Below, in pieces: positions 1 to 8,093 of a DNA stretch of 10,272 bases. The position numbers were made by a program, and so were the translations under genes. Numbering within the stretch: the first letter of the stretch is position 1; every line of letters begins with the position of its first letter. The notes beneath the pieces are model-generated. The model had not been told where the DNA came from. It saw only the letters and a list, made by a program, of their open reading frames with translations, and ran no database searches. The DNA is from Paraglomus occultum (taxonomy: Eukaryota; Glomeromycota; Glomeromycetes; Paraglomerales; Paraglomeraceae): the NCBI GenBank assembly GCA_910592205.1, contig CAJVPJ010001359.1, positions 1-10,272 of the forward strand, read 5' to 3'.

Positions 1-161
1 CAACACCGCTCGGCAAGTTTCTTGTATTCCTCTGGTGCGGAATCAGGCATCGATGGTCGTAGTCCGTCCATAATGTTGCATATTAAATTTCTGTCGAATT
101 GCCGATTTCTAAAAGGCGGTTCACCAGTTGCAACCAAATCCGTTGTACATACACCCAGATC
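1..161 (-). pseudogene. Protein kinase C-lobe fragment (TKL-like), probably decayed, runs off the left edge
   Basis: The minus strand reads GEPPFRNRQFDRN, then IMDGLRPSMPDSAPEEY and KLAERC at the window edge. This is the kinase subdomain X-XI pattern (GxPPF, xLRP, P..Y..L...CW) typical of tyrosine-kinase-like families, which are very numerous in arbuscular mycorrhizal fungi. A TGA at 162-164 closes this frame. Immediately upstream, in a different frame (about 134-166), the sequence reads IEIWVYVQRIW, which lines up with the subdomain IX pattern D-I-W/Y-S-F-G-x-x-M-W. The change of frame between the W and the ATGEPPF part suggests a small deletion. No HRD or DFG motif was found in the 500 bases further upstream. 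I therefore read it as the eroded end of a kinase gene. A splice site in this stretch is the alternative. The catalytic part is missing, so no activity is implied. Confidence 0.6.
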
Positions 162-663
162 TCAATGTATGCATTATACTGCTATCGAAGTTTTTATCGC
201 TAGTGCTTCTTAATCGGTATGTTTTCTATTAAGGCAGTTTTGGGCACCCGAATCGTTACGACGAGATGAGAATATAGAATATTTTTAGTACTCGAGTTTC
301 TGGTAGCCCCCTGTAAAAAACAACGACCTGGTTTGTTTCGCTTGAATTGTTTATTATGCGTTGCAAGGACGCTCTTTTACCAATAATAAGGAACTTTTAA
401 TTATCTCGTTGAAGTAAACATATCGTTTGGACTACTGGACAGTAAATAAATTATTGTGCTATATTCAGGCTGTATGAAACGCGATTTATTGTAATCTTGA
501 ATTGTCGGAAAAGGAAAGCTTACAACTCGAGGTTATGAAGCTAAACATGGGCTTGTGATTTGAAACTTTTCCCCCAAATTTCAGATACAGCCATTATAAT
601 AAGTAGCGATATATTTCAGTAAACAGATAATTATTAAATTTAGCATTAAATTAATAAAATTTT
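162..663. other. No supported gene
   Basis: I read both strands and found only short frames interrupted by stops. No kinase HRD or DFG motif was found, although this is where the upstream part of the kinase fragment would be expected. Nothing else recognisable was seen. Confidence 0.5.
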
Positions 664-1409
664 TTATGAAAAATTTGCATGACTGCTTAAACATCTTTGA
701 GTATTTACCATCAGGTCTTTTACATCTACTGGTCGCATGCATACCATTTTAAAATTTGCATCGAGAGTGGATTGGATATATAGCATTTTTGTTAGCGCTG
801 TTGTACCTTTTCGAGTAAAGAAGTCAGGACAATCAAATCCTTTGTTGGGACAAAGTTCCTGCAATTTTCTTTATTTTGTTCGATGCATAGGTAAAATTGG
901 GTACGTACGTATGTAGCCTCTATTGTCAAATCATCAACGTCCAGTCTGCGTATCTCTTTCCGGAGTAATTTGAGAAGCGAGAATTTAGATATTTCTGTGG
1001 GACACTTTCTGCTAAATACAGTATATGCCAATTTGTACGTTTTTTCTGGATCAAGACGTTCTTTGTTTTCCTTAATATACTAAGCAAGCTTTTAACAAAG
1101 TCTCTTCCGATAACATGTCTACCAGAACTTGCACAGGGTAAAGCATACGTTTGTTCGTTACTAAATCCTAATTTCTGAATTCGTTTTCGGGCGCGTGGTC
1201 GCGTGCTTTGGCGTCTTTCAATTTTTTTGACCAACTCTGGTATAAACTGTTAGCTTAGCTATGCTCATCTGAGGAGTCAAGTTGTAATTGATTTACGCAA
1301 TTTGTAACAATTTTTCGACATTGTCTTATGGGATGATTGTGCGGATTATAACTATGGAAAATATTTTTTAATTCGAAAACAATTACCACTCGGAAGGCTT
1401 AGTTGACAT
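664..1409 (-). pseudogene. Unrecognised coding-like block that changes frame (decayed gene, or gene with very short introns)
   Basis: I do not recognise this protein. Protein-like stretches follow one another in different frames on the minus strand. From 1398 to 1258 there is one containing SYNPHNHPIRQCRK and QLQLDSSDEHS, ended by TAA at 1255-1257. From 1246 there is one with ELVKKIERRQSTRPRARK and GRHVIGRDFVKSLL. From about 1080 there is KENKERLDPEKTYKLAY, then LLRKEIRRLDVDDLTIEATY. From 858 to 664 there is CPNKGFDCPDFFTRK and CMRPVDVKDLMVN. Reading A is a single ORF broken by about three 1-base losses, supported by natural-looking protein on both sides of each break. Reading B is a spliced gene: ATG at 1409, exons 1387-1409, 1297-1351, 1081-1246, 909-1045 and 664-858, and GT-AG introns of 35, 50, 35 and 50 bases. 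That gives an open frame of 191 codons plus a stop, with matching phases. I lean to A because the putative introns also look coding, and because a decayed kinase lies next door. Confidence 0.4.
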
Positions 1410-1510
1410 ATGCCTCAAAGTTAAATCGTTGCGATAAGATTTTTTGTAATTATACGATTTTAACTTTGAATACGGATAAATTGGTATAACGCCACAATAT
1501 TTTTATTTAT

Positions 1511-1519
1511 TTTTATATA
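1511..1519 (-). promoter_or_regulatory. Candidate TATA box for the 664-1409 block
   Basis: TATATAAAA on the minus strand lies about 100 bases upstream of the candidate ATG at 1409. The surroundings are AT-rich, so chance is a serious alternative. The same 125-base gap separates the two divergent coding-like blocks and could have served as a shared promoter. Confidence 0.2.
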
Positions 1520-1534
1520 TGACTAATTGTAAAG

Positions 1535-2047
1535 GGACAACGAAAGAACGGTGTCATTGACAGAAGCACTTAGACAAGAAAGAGTTGCAGAGAGCGAAGA
1601 AATAATTGTTGCCAGTGCAAGTCGACCTGTTCGATTAGAATGTGTCGTTGCGGGAGAGCGGATACAAATTGCCACCTCAATAACAGACGATGTAGTAATC
1701 ATAGTTGAATACCATGTATTAACGAAAAGATGTGTGACAGCCGATAAAGTTACGATTTCATGCCGGTATATATGTTTGTGTTTTCACAAAATTACTTAAG
1801 ATCTGGGCCAGCCGATTGTACAATCGGGCAGAATTTGAATTTGGGCCAGAACATTATCTTCAAATGTTTACACGTCTCATATAATTTCGTTCAATCGCAT
1901 AGACCTTACAGAGCTTTTCCTATTACTATATTAATATTAATACATATTTTTCTCAAACAGGTCAATCCAAAAACTCAAGTTTGGACATATCTTAATTCTA
2001 CTATTTCCGAAGCGACCCAACAAGGGATTTTCATCAAATACAAATAG
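1535..2047 (+). CDS. Unrecognised coding-like block, partial or frame-disturbed
   Basis: I do not recognise this protein. The first part reads RTVSLTEALRQERVAESEE and VRLECVVAGERIQIATS, continuing to about 1765. No ATG fits. The frame is closed upstream by TAA at 1530-1532, but a possible acceptor (CTAAT branch-like sequence, then AAAG) ends at 1534, so an upstream exon is possible. After 1765 the frame is uncertain. A GT-AG interval of 35 bases (1766-1800) would join to a frame open to the stop at 2047. A different frame at 1780-1881 instead reads IWASRLYNRAEFEFGPEHYLQ and looks at least as protein-like. The last part, 1961-2047, follows a good acceptor (pyrimidine stretch, then ACAG at 1957-1960). 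It reads VNPKTQVWTYLNSTISEATQ and ends at TAG. An AATAAA lies 72 bases downstream. It could be a spliced gene with an unresolved middle or a frameshifted relic. Confidence 0.35.
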
Positions 2048-2118
2048 AAAACATGTGAAAATACAGAATATGTGGCAAAAATGATGATGAATGGACAAAT
2101 ATATCTACTTTACCTTTG

Positions 2119-2124
2119 AATAAA
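2119..2124 (+). terminator. Candidate polyadenylation signal AATAAA
   Basis: AATAAA lies 72 bases after the TAG at 2045-2047, a normal distance for a fungal 3' end. A second AAATAAAT follows about 45 bases later. AT-rich sequence makes chance hits common. Confidence 0.35.
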
Positions 2125-2332
2125 TTATTATCAAAAATTTTTTTAATAGAGAAAAAACTTTTTTTACAAATAAATATTAAATCGTCAAGCTTTTGTTAAT
2201 CATAATAATAATGCTAAGAATTATACATAATTCTACTTCATTCATACGCCAGGACTCGATATCATTTCATATTTGATTATTAACATTTTTAGTTGCAGCA
2301 GCCCCGTATTATAAAGTCACCACCCCTTTTCA

Positions 2333-2374
2333 CAAATGCATGCTTATGTCAAGGTCCCTTAGGGAGTGCATTTG
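2333..2374. repeat. Short inverted repeat
   Basis: CAAATGCA at 2333-2340 is the exact reverse complement of TGCATTTG at 2367-2374, with a 26-base loop containing the small palindrome CCCTTAGGG. Eight paired bases in AT-rich DNA is weak. It may be chance or a remnant of a small element. Confidence 0.2.
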
Positions 2375-2884
2375 AGGCTTACCCTATAACCTGATAATTT
2401 TATTGGTGCTTTGATGTGTCACCATAGTGTTTGAATAACGTCTACTTGATAGATTGAATTTAGATGTTATTTTTTTTTTTTAGTTTGTGGCTGAACATGA
2501 CAATTTCCCATCCGTAGTTCTCATAATATATGCGCAGACTTTAAAACGTTGAAATTCCATTTTTTTATTTTTATTGGATGACAACGCGTGTTTTTTTTTG
2601 ATCATATACATCGAATGCCATTCTCATATTCCAGTTCAAATATTTGTACAAGAGGTGCCTTTTAACAGACGCAAAAAAGAAAAAGAAAAAAAAAATCAAA
2701 CATATACAGAAATATAAAAAAAAAAGTTTTGGTTGTTTTGTTTCTTCCGAATGATACAAATGTACATATAAGGATAATTTTTCATATATCCTCATCGGTG
2801 ATATGACACAAATTAGTTCTTCGCTTGCGAAAAAGAAATTTACAAAAAGGAAGAATCAACATATTCAGAAAAATAATACAGATG

Positions 2885-3179
2885 TTAAGAAATTGGCAGA
2901 TGAGAACGACATATCGGACACTCGAGTTTAATTTTCATCCACTATAATTCAATAAAGAATACGTAAGAAGTTTGTTTATAACAGCAACCAACAAATCTAC
3001 AAGTATCTTACCTGTTCCAAACACCCAGTATGAAACACATGACAGCACGGCGTCACCATGTGCTCATTTCTCGACTTTCTTTCGGAAGCATCGACTGCAG
3101 TCATACAGATGGCACAACAACGGCCTGCAGCCAACATCTCATCCAGAATAGGATGATAATCGTGCGTTGGAGGAAGATA
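2885..3179 (-). other. RING-H2 finger coding region, split by a 70-base intron (2942-3011)
   Basis: Zinc ligands are C593, C596, C616, H618, H621, C624, C635 and C638, the C3H2C3 order of RING-H2. Exon 8 supplies the first six through CAIC and TPCCHVFHTGC. The 57-base last exon supplies CPIC within EWMK-like context (WMKIKLECPICRSHLPIS, then TAA). The MVTPC-x-H-x-FH-xx-CLE-x-WM-x-x-K-x-x-CP-x-C pattern is specific to the Tul1/Dsc1 group. All ligands are present, so the ligase should be able to bind an E2. Confidence 0.93.
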
Positions 3180-5744
3180 CTTTTGTAATGACAGAGAAAT
3201 CAATAGATTAGTTTCGACCTTGAATTTAGTATCTGACCCGCTTATTATCATCGCATGACTTACTTTAGCAGGAACAAAAAATCTCGGCCCGAAGCACTCT
3301 TGAGCAATAAGAATAAGCACTTGTGCTCCTACATACGACACAATCACATAAATCAATGGCGAAGGCTCTCTTCCAAGAACGTTTTTTGGACACGCAAGGA
3401 AATCTGGTAGAAAGGAATTTGCGGTTGGTTAAAAGGCTATATCATGGCTAACTTTCCCTCCTATAGATACGCAAGTGTTCCTCAAACAATTAACTAATAC
3501 TCCCATATACTTACAAAGCGGCATGACGAGACGAGTAAACGACGTTCCAACAACATAATATAGATCCAATCCTCTTCTCGTGTTGCGAATAACGTTCCTC
3601 AATATTTGAGGAACCCAGAAACTGAACATGGACAAGACCAATACGATGGCAACAATGTCTTGTAAAAGATCCGAGAACGAGGCAGACCGTATAATTATGA
3701 ACACTCCAACGAGTAGAACGATATAACACTTGGCACAGATACCGCCTAGTTCGCTTTTAGGGTCATTTGGGAAGGGTAATGACGCGGATGAATGCATTCT
3801 TCCGTGCGGTGCGCTTGTGGTCCCGCGCTGTGTAGCGATCCCGACACCGCTTCTGGCGGAAACGACTTCTGACTTTTGCACATGCCAAATGGCGAGTAGA
3901 TATCGCATCTCAAACAAGGAAACGAGCACAAAAGAAAAGAATGCTGCCGATGCGAAAGGAAAGAAGACTGACTCTGGTTTCGACGGTATGGATAAACAAA
4001 GCGTGAGACTTATGGTTCAAGAGTTTAAAAAGAATTGCAATGAATGTAATAGAGTTATATAACTACCAATCAAAATCCCCGTAGTTATGTGAAGAAGACA
4101 GAGATACCCATCCATTATTGCTTGAACTGCTATCGTCCAATAGGAGACTCGCGAAAGACCCTAATGTTAAAGTAAGGGGGAATTACGAAACGACAAAATA
4201 AATGGACACTACCTTGGATTACTAAATGGATTCACTATTTTCCTATTATATATGCTATCGATCATTAGCTGTCGCAGTAATCCTCATGCCATGCAACTTA
4301 CCAGTGCCGAAGCATTGTATTTGATCTGCCTTCGAACCAAGTAAATCTGTACGACAGTTACCAAACAGGCCATGAGAGCATAGCTGACTGCTTTCGAATA
4401 ATACTTTATAAGCTGTATTCCTTTTACGTCTTGACTAATGGAGCTGACTTTACAGTCGGGAGAGTAGGAGAACATGGAGGCAGAAAGTAGTGGAATGCGG
4501 AATGAAGTAAAAGTTTTGTGAAAGATCGTCTGAGAAAGGTTGGGTGACACAGATGTGGATGGGGAAAGTGGATGCAGTTGAAGTAAGAGAACATAACGGC
4601 AAGATGCTGGAGTTGTGTGTACTGGGACTGGTTGGTAAGTTGAGAGAATGAATTAGTATTTATCCGCAAGTTGTAGTTGCAATGTATCAATAGCATCGAT
4701 TCATATGCAGAATATCTCACCATGTTCGACTATTGTTTCTTCCCCACGAATCAACATTTCGTCATACTTTCTGATCTTGTCATCAATTATTGAAAGCAAG
4801 AGAGGTTTTATTTTATCAAACAACGCCTCGGATGGCAAACTTTGTAGTAAATCTTCGAACCATAGTTGATTCCTGCAAAAAAAACAACGAATTAGTGTGT
4901 TGGGACTCGAATAGTACGGATAGATCATTGCCGCCGCGGTTTGCCCAATTATCATATTCATTACCTTTCGGCCGCGCTCATATATACACTTCCATTATTA
5001 ACAAAATGGACTCCATATAGACTTAAATATGCTTCACTGTTTCCGTTCTTTATTCTCAGATTTCCCTCGACATAGTTAATGTCAGCATCTCTCGTGATTG
5101 CTGATCTCACATTCAAAGTAAAGGAAGAGTCCGATGAAGATATAGATGAAGATGGTGCAGAAGAAGATGATGATGAAGAAGAAGAAGATGATGATGATGA
5201 AGAAAATGATGAAGAGTCTATCAGCTGTGTATTGTTAATAAATGTTATTGATTGTCCTTTGAAAATTCCAGTAATGTTTGGATAGAATTGAGATGATGGT
5301 GACGACATGACATTTGTGGATGGAATGTGATCGCGAAGAGGCTATTGATGGATGAATGACCACGTGATGTATTATTGATCGTTGCATAGATAAGATTGTT
5401 TGTAATTAGTGATATATAAGCAAACGGGGAAACATCATGTCGATATTGGAGATAACGAGTGGACTAATTCAGACGAGAGATACTCTGGCATGTCAATAGC
5501 GTATGTTTTGCAAAGACGACTATTTACTAATTCTCAGGCCAAGATATCGAACTCTAGTCCATTTGTGTAGTATACTTACGCTCGTCCAGCCCTCTTCATA
5601 AATCAGATCTGCCAGTGATAGCTTTTCGGCTATTGTTCTATCGAGTACATCTTTGAGTATAGTTGTCGGTATTCGCTCGTCTTTTCCGCTCAGCAGTAAT
5701 AGAATGAGCAGTAATAATATACAGCATATAATAGATCGTGTCAT
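2885..5744 (-). CDS. Tul1/Dsc1/FLYING SAUCER-type transmembrane RING E3 ubiquitin ligase, nine exons
   Basis: Spliced by hand: 5580-5744, 4965-5341, 4721-4872, 4302-4627, 4067-4160, 3515-3973, 3264-3403, 3012-3179, 2885-2941. Introns are 238, 92, 93, 141, 93, 111, 84 and 70 bases, all GT-AG with matching phases, giving about 645 residues (yeast Tul1 is about 760). The start is the ATG opening a hydrophobic signal peptide (residues 1-20). The luminal part has YPNITGIFKGQ (75-85), a serine-rich run (98-128), GVHFVNNGSVY (165-175) and YSPDC (286-290), with N-glycosylation sequons at 77, 91 and 171. About seven membrane segments follow (roughly 307-329, 346-371, 373-401, 454-466, 478-497, 510-530, 541-560), with SFWVPQI (489-495), TSFTRL and FGPRFFVP. 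DYHPIL (578-583) precedes the C-terminal RING-H2. Family members ubiquitinate membrane proteins in Golgi, endosome or ER, and in fungi they are the core of the Dsc complex. Intron 1 could hide a small exon, and three in-phase acceptors are possible for exon 4. Confidence 0.93.
5123..5215 (-). repeat. Trinucleotide-type repeat encoding a serine run
   Basis: The plus strand is a GAT/GAA mixture. On the coding strand this is TCT/TCA and encodes residues 98-128: mostly serine, with one uninterrupted run of 15 (residues 102-116), then AP and further serine clusters. Mixed TCT and TCA codons suggest slippage followed by point mutation, or selection on the amino acid. It sits in the luminal domain between NITGIFKG and the GVHF region, where an O-glycosylated flexible linker would fit. 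Confidence 0.9.
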
Positions 5745-5770
5745 AGTGGTATGTATGTGTATTTGTACAA

Positions 5771-5923
5771 GTGGGGGGTTGTTTATACAGTGGGGGGAGA
5801 AAAAGAAAGGGAGTGGCGCTTCCGAGAGTGGAGTATATATAGGAATAATATGAATAATAAAAAATATACAACAAAAAGCGTGAGGCGAATTATGTTATAG
5901 GTGACTGGAGGGGGGAGGGTTGT
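5771..5923 (+). promoter_or_regulatory. G-tract cluster upstream of the ligase gene
   Basis: The plus strand has GGGGGG twice within 5771-5797, further G runs to 5816, and GGAGGGGGGAGGG with another GGG at 5908-5928. These stand out in an AT-rich background, so C-rich tracts lie on the coding strand of the promoter. They could bind a C-rich or zinc-finger factor, form a quadruplex, or simply be low-complexity sequence. Confidence 0.3.
5781..5787 (-). promoter_or_regulatory. Candidate TATA box of the ligase gene
   Basis: TATAAAC on the minus strand, 37-43 bases upstream of the ATG at 5744, lies between two C-tracts (coding strand). A second candidate, TATATATA at 5834-5841, is about 90-97 bases upstream. 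The distal one leaves more room for a leader. Neither can be chosen from sequence alone. Confidence 0.3.
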
Positions 5924-6375
5924 TAGGGAAAGAGATAACATAATCAATCAAACACACGGGCATGACATTGTTTGTGGACAGATGAAGATTGTATAAATAA
6001 ATACAATACATAAAATATAAAGCATAAAAAGAACAGAAAATAATCGACAAAATAAATAGGCAAGTAAATTATTACTAATTGTGTTGACCAAAATATAACA
6101 TATATATTAGCATTTTCCCCCCTTCCTGTTTGTTGAGCATATTTGGTATCATCACAAAGCTGTAAGGTAATAGGCAATTTTTTACTTTCCCCTGACGCCA
6201 CCGACATTACCTAATCGTAACCATGCACCGCCGTTTATTATATTACTTCATATTCATTCATACCCCATACTAATAACCCTCCTGTATCGTAAATCGTTAC
6301 TATTGTCGCAAACACACAATACGTCATTCGACGCGTGCAGTACAATCATGATAGACATTGACCACGAGACACCAC

Positions 6376-6418
6376 ACAACGGACAACGGACAAACGGACA
6401 AACGGACAACGGACACCG
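6376..6418 (+). repeat. Minisatellite, unit ACAACGG or ACAAACGG
   Basis: Five full units follow one another (7, 7, 8, 8 and 7 bases) with a partial sixth, ACACCG. The 7 and 8 base forms differ by one A. The flanks are CA-rich. Confidence 0.9.
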
Positions 6419-7028
6419 ACAGGCCTCGAGATCAGTAATCAGTCACACACCGAGTGAACAAATAAGAGTCCACAAGCCAATTAGTAGATGGTGATGAGAC
6501 CTGCTGATTATCCGCATGTTTACATCAATAACCAGCCTCATTTAATGACTAGAAATAACGCAGCTTAGCGCTTGATCTAATACATTTCGGTAACACCTAT
6601 TTGGGATTACACACATGGAAGTCTGTGAGGGCATTTTTGAATGTAAATAATAAAATCTGATACAGTAGACACAAACAATGGGAAACAGTTCAACGTGATC
6701 CCATTGGTGAATATATTTAGTGTGATGCAATTCATTCAGTACAATCAAATTCCCCCCAGCATTAATATTAACAAATACGAAGAATAGGAATATTAATAGG
6801 GAGAATGTGGAAACGTTTGAAGAAATTTCACAAAGATTTTTACTTGTCATCCGAACAAAGGAAAAAATATCTACCAAATTCCGACAAAAAACAATCCTTA
6901 TTCTCTCTTAAGACACAATGGGTTAGCAGTTCTGGTAACAAAGAAAGCATGTGACATCAGCCTTATTTTACTTACTTTTTATTTCCTGTACGTCAAAGCC
7001 CCCTCCAAGGCAAGGCTGAAGACTTTGT

Positions 7029-7046
7029 CCCCCCCCCCCCCCCCCC
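7029..7046 (+). repeat. C homopolymer of 18 bases, followed by ACAAGC repeats
   Basis: Eighteen C in a row in otherwise AT-rich DNA, followed at 7047-7070 by ACAAGC-type units. Homopolymer length is often inaccurate in assemblies. An alternative is the end of a decayed element. Confidence 0.85.
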
Positions 7047-8093
7047 TACAAGCACAAGCACAAGCCGCAAGACCCTATGTCCACTCGTGGAGAAAACCCT
7101 TTCCTTACATGAGACTGAAACATGTCTTTTTACCGAAGAAAAAAAAATGTGTAAGCAATTACGCTAAAAAGGGTTCCCAAAGTGAAACAACATTCTAATA
7201 ATGAACCCGTCTGGAATAGAGATTATTACTATTTATGGCCAATTAAAGTTTATTGTTATCGTTTTACGGCATATTCAAAAAGCCCTTCATTTCCTACAAA
7301 TTATCTTATTCATGTTATCCGTCTGCTCAAAGTGAAACATACTGGTGTATCTGGGGACATTACCTGGTATCCCTAATTGCATTTCGCATCGAAAAACTAG
7401 AGTTTTAATCGCAGAGTATGTGAAAACTACCAAGTCCCACATCTGTTATATTCCCACGTTGGGGACCCGGGAATATATTTGAGGCGGAATATATGGCAAT
7501 TTTATTGGTTGACCTTTCTATCGATTAAGTGCCTTGAATTTTGAATGACGATTTGTTTATTCCGTGACCTGATTTGTGATCGGTCTGAGAATTATGACTC
7601 GCCCTAACGTAACCAAATGAAACAAATGATCGACATCTATATGATATAATTTTAGGTTAGAATCAGCAAGCGTAATGCACATTTTACTTGCAGCAGTCAT
7701 GTGATATGGTGCCGATACCCGACACCTGAAATGATTTTCATTATAAGCATAATGCGATGAAAAGATGAGATAAAGCATTGGTCGATCCGTCTAGCTCTTA
7801 TCAACAAACATGATGTCGAGCGATCGCTTATTTGCACGTCACAAGATTAATACATCAAAAGTTAACGTCGGACGTTCGAATCATTGAAACGGGAAATAAC
7901 GCGGATATAATTTCGTTTCTTCTGCTTTATTACTGTTTAAGTTGGTATCTCTTTAATGAACGAGCGAGGTAAATAATTGAGAGCAAGTGTGTGTGCAAGA
8001 AAGAAGAGCCGAATAGTGCTCATTTTTAAATGTCGTATATTATTTCTCTCATATGGGGAAAACCAGACAAGTGAACATTCTATAAATGAGGGA

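Larger units (their letters stand above)
2048..2884. other. AT-rich convergent intergenic region, no gene
   Basis: This lies between the 3' ends of the plus-strand block and the ligase gene. It has long T and A runs (12 T at 2470-2481; A-rich 2676-2725) and two minus-strand AATAAA hexamers at 2564-2575, about 310 bases beyond the ligase stop. No supported ORF or RNA gene was found on either strand. Confidence 0.6.
5929..8093. other. No supported gene
   Basis: Both strands were read. The longest open frames (minus 6542-6877 and 5944-6207, minus 7557-7778, plus 7182-7376) lack recognisable motifs, and their composition looks like chance. No credible exon chain or RNA gene was seen. The region contains a minisatellite and a C run, listed separately. 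Confidence 0.5.

Noticed and set aside
2359-2364. Single TTAGGG, considered as a telomere-like repeat
   Set aside because: One copy only, inside a small palindrome, with no tandem array.
2571-2795. 74-codon minus-strand ORF with a Phe run
   Set aside because: The Phe run is simply an A/T tract. It lies in the 3' flank of the ligase gene and has no motif.
3730-4062. 110-codon plus-strand ORF
   Set aside because: It lies opposite exon 6 and intron 5 of the ligase gene, whose minus-strand product matches the family motifs there.
4424-4723. 99-codon minus-strand ORF beginning MVRYSAYE
   Set aside because: It is an alternative frame across intron 3 and exon 4. The family motifs (CRYVLLLQLHP, YSPDC) are in the other frame.
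5079-5285. Acidic Asp/Glu-rich ORF on the plus strand
   Set aside because: It is the antisense shadow of the serine-coding TCT/TCA repeat inside exon 2 of the ligase gene.
5342-5579. Possible extra exon inside the 238-base first intron of the ligase gene
   Set aside because: An internal AG (GAATTAG) exists, but no open segment with matching phase and family similarity was found, and exon 1 joins exon 2 in phase without it.
6542-6877. 111-codon minus-strand open frame
   Set aside because: It has no ATG at its start, composition typical of AT-rich noncoding DNA, and no domain.
7865-7890. tRNA B-box-like GTTCGAATC
   Set aside because: No A box at the right distance, and no acceptor or anticodon stems could be drawn around it.
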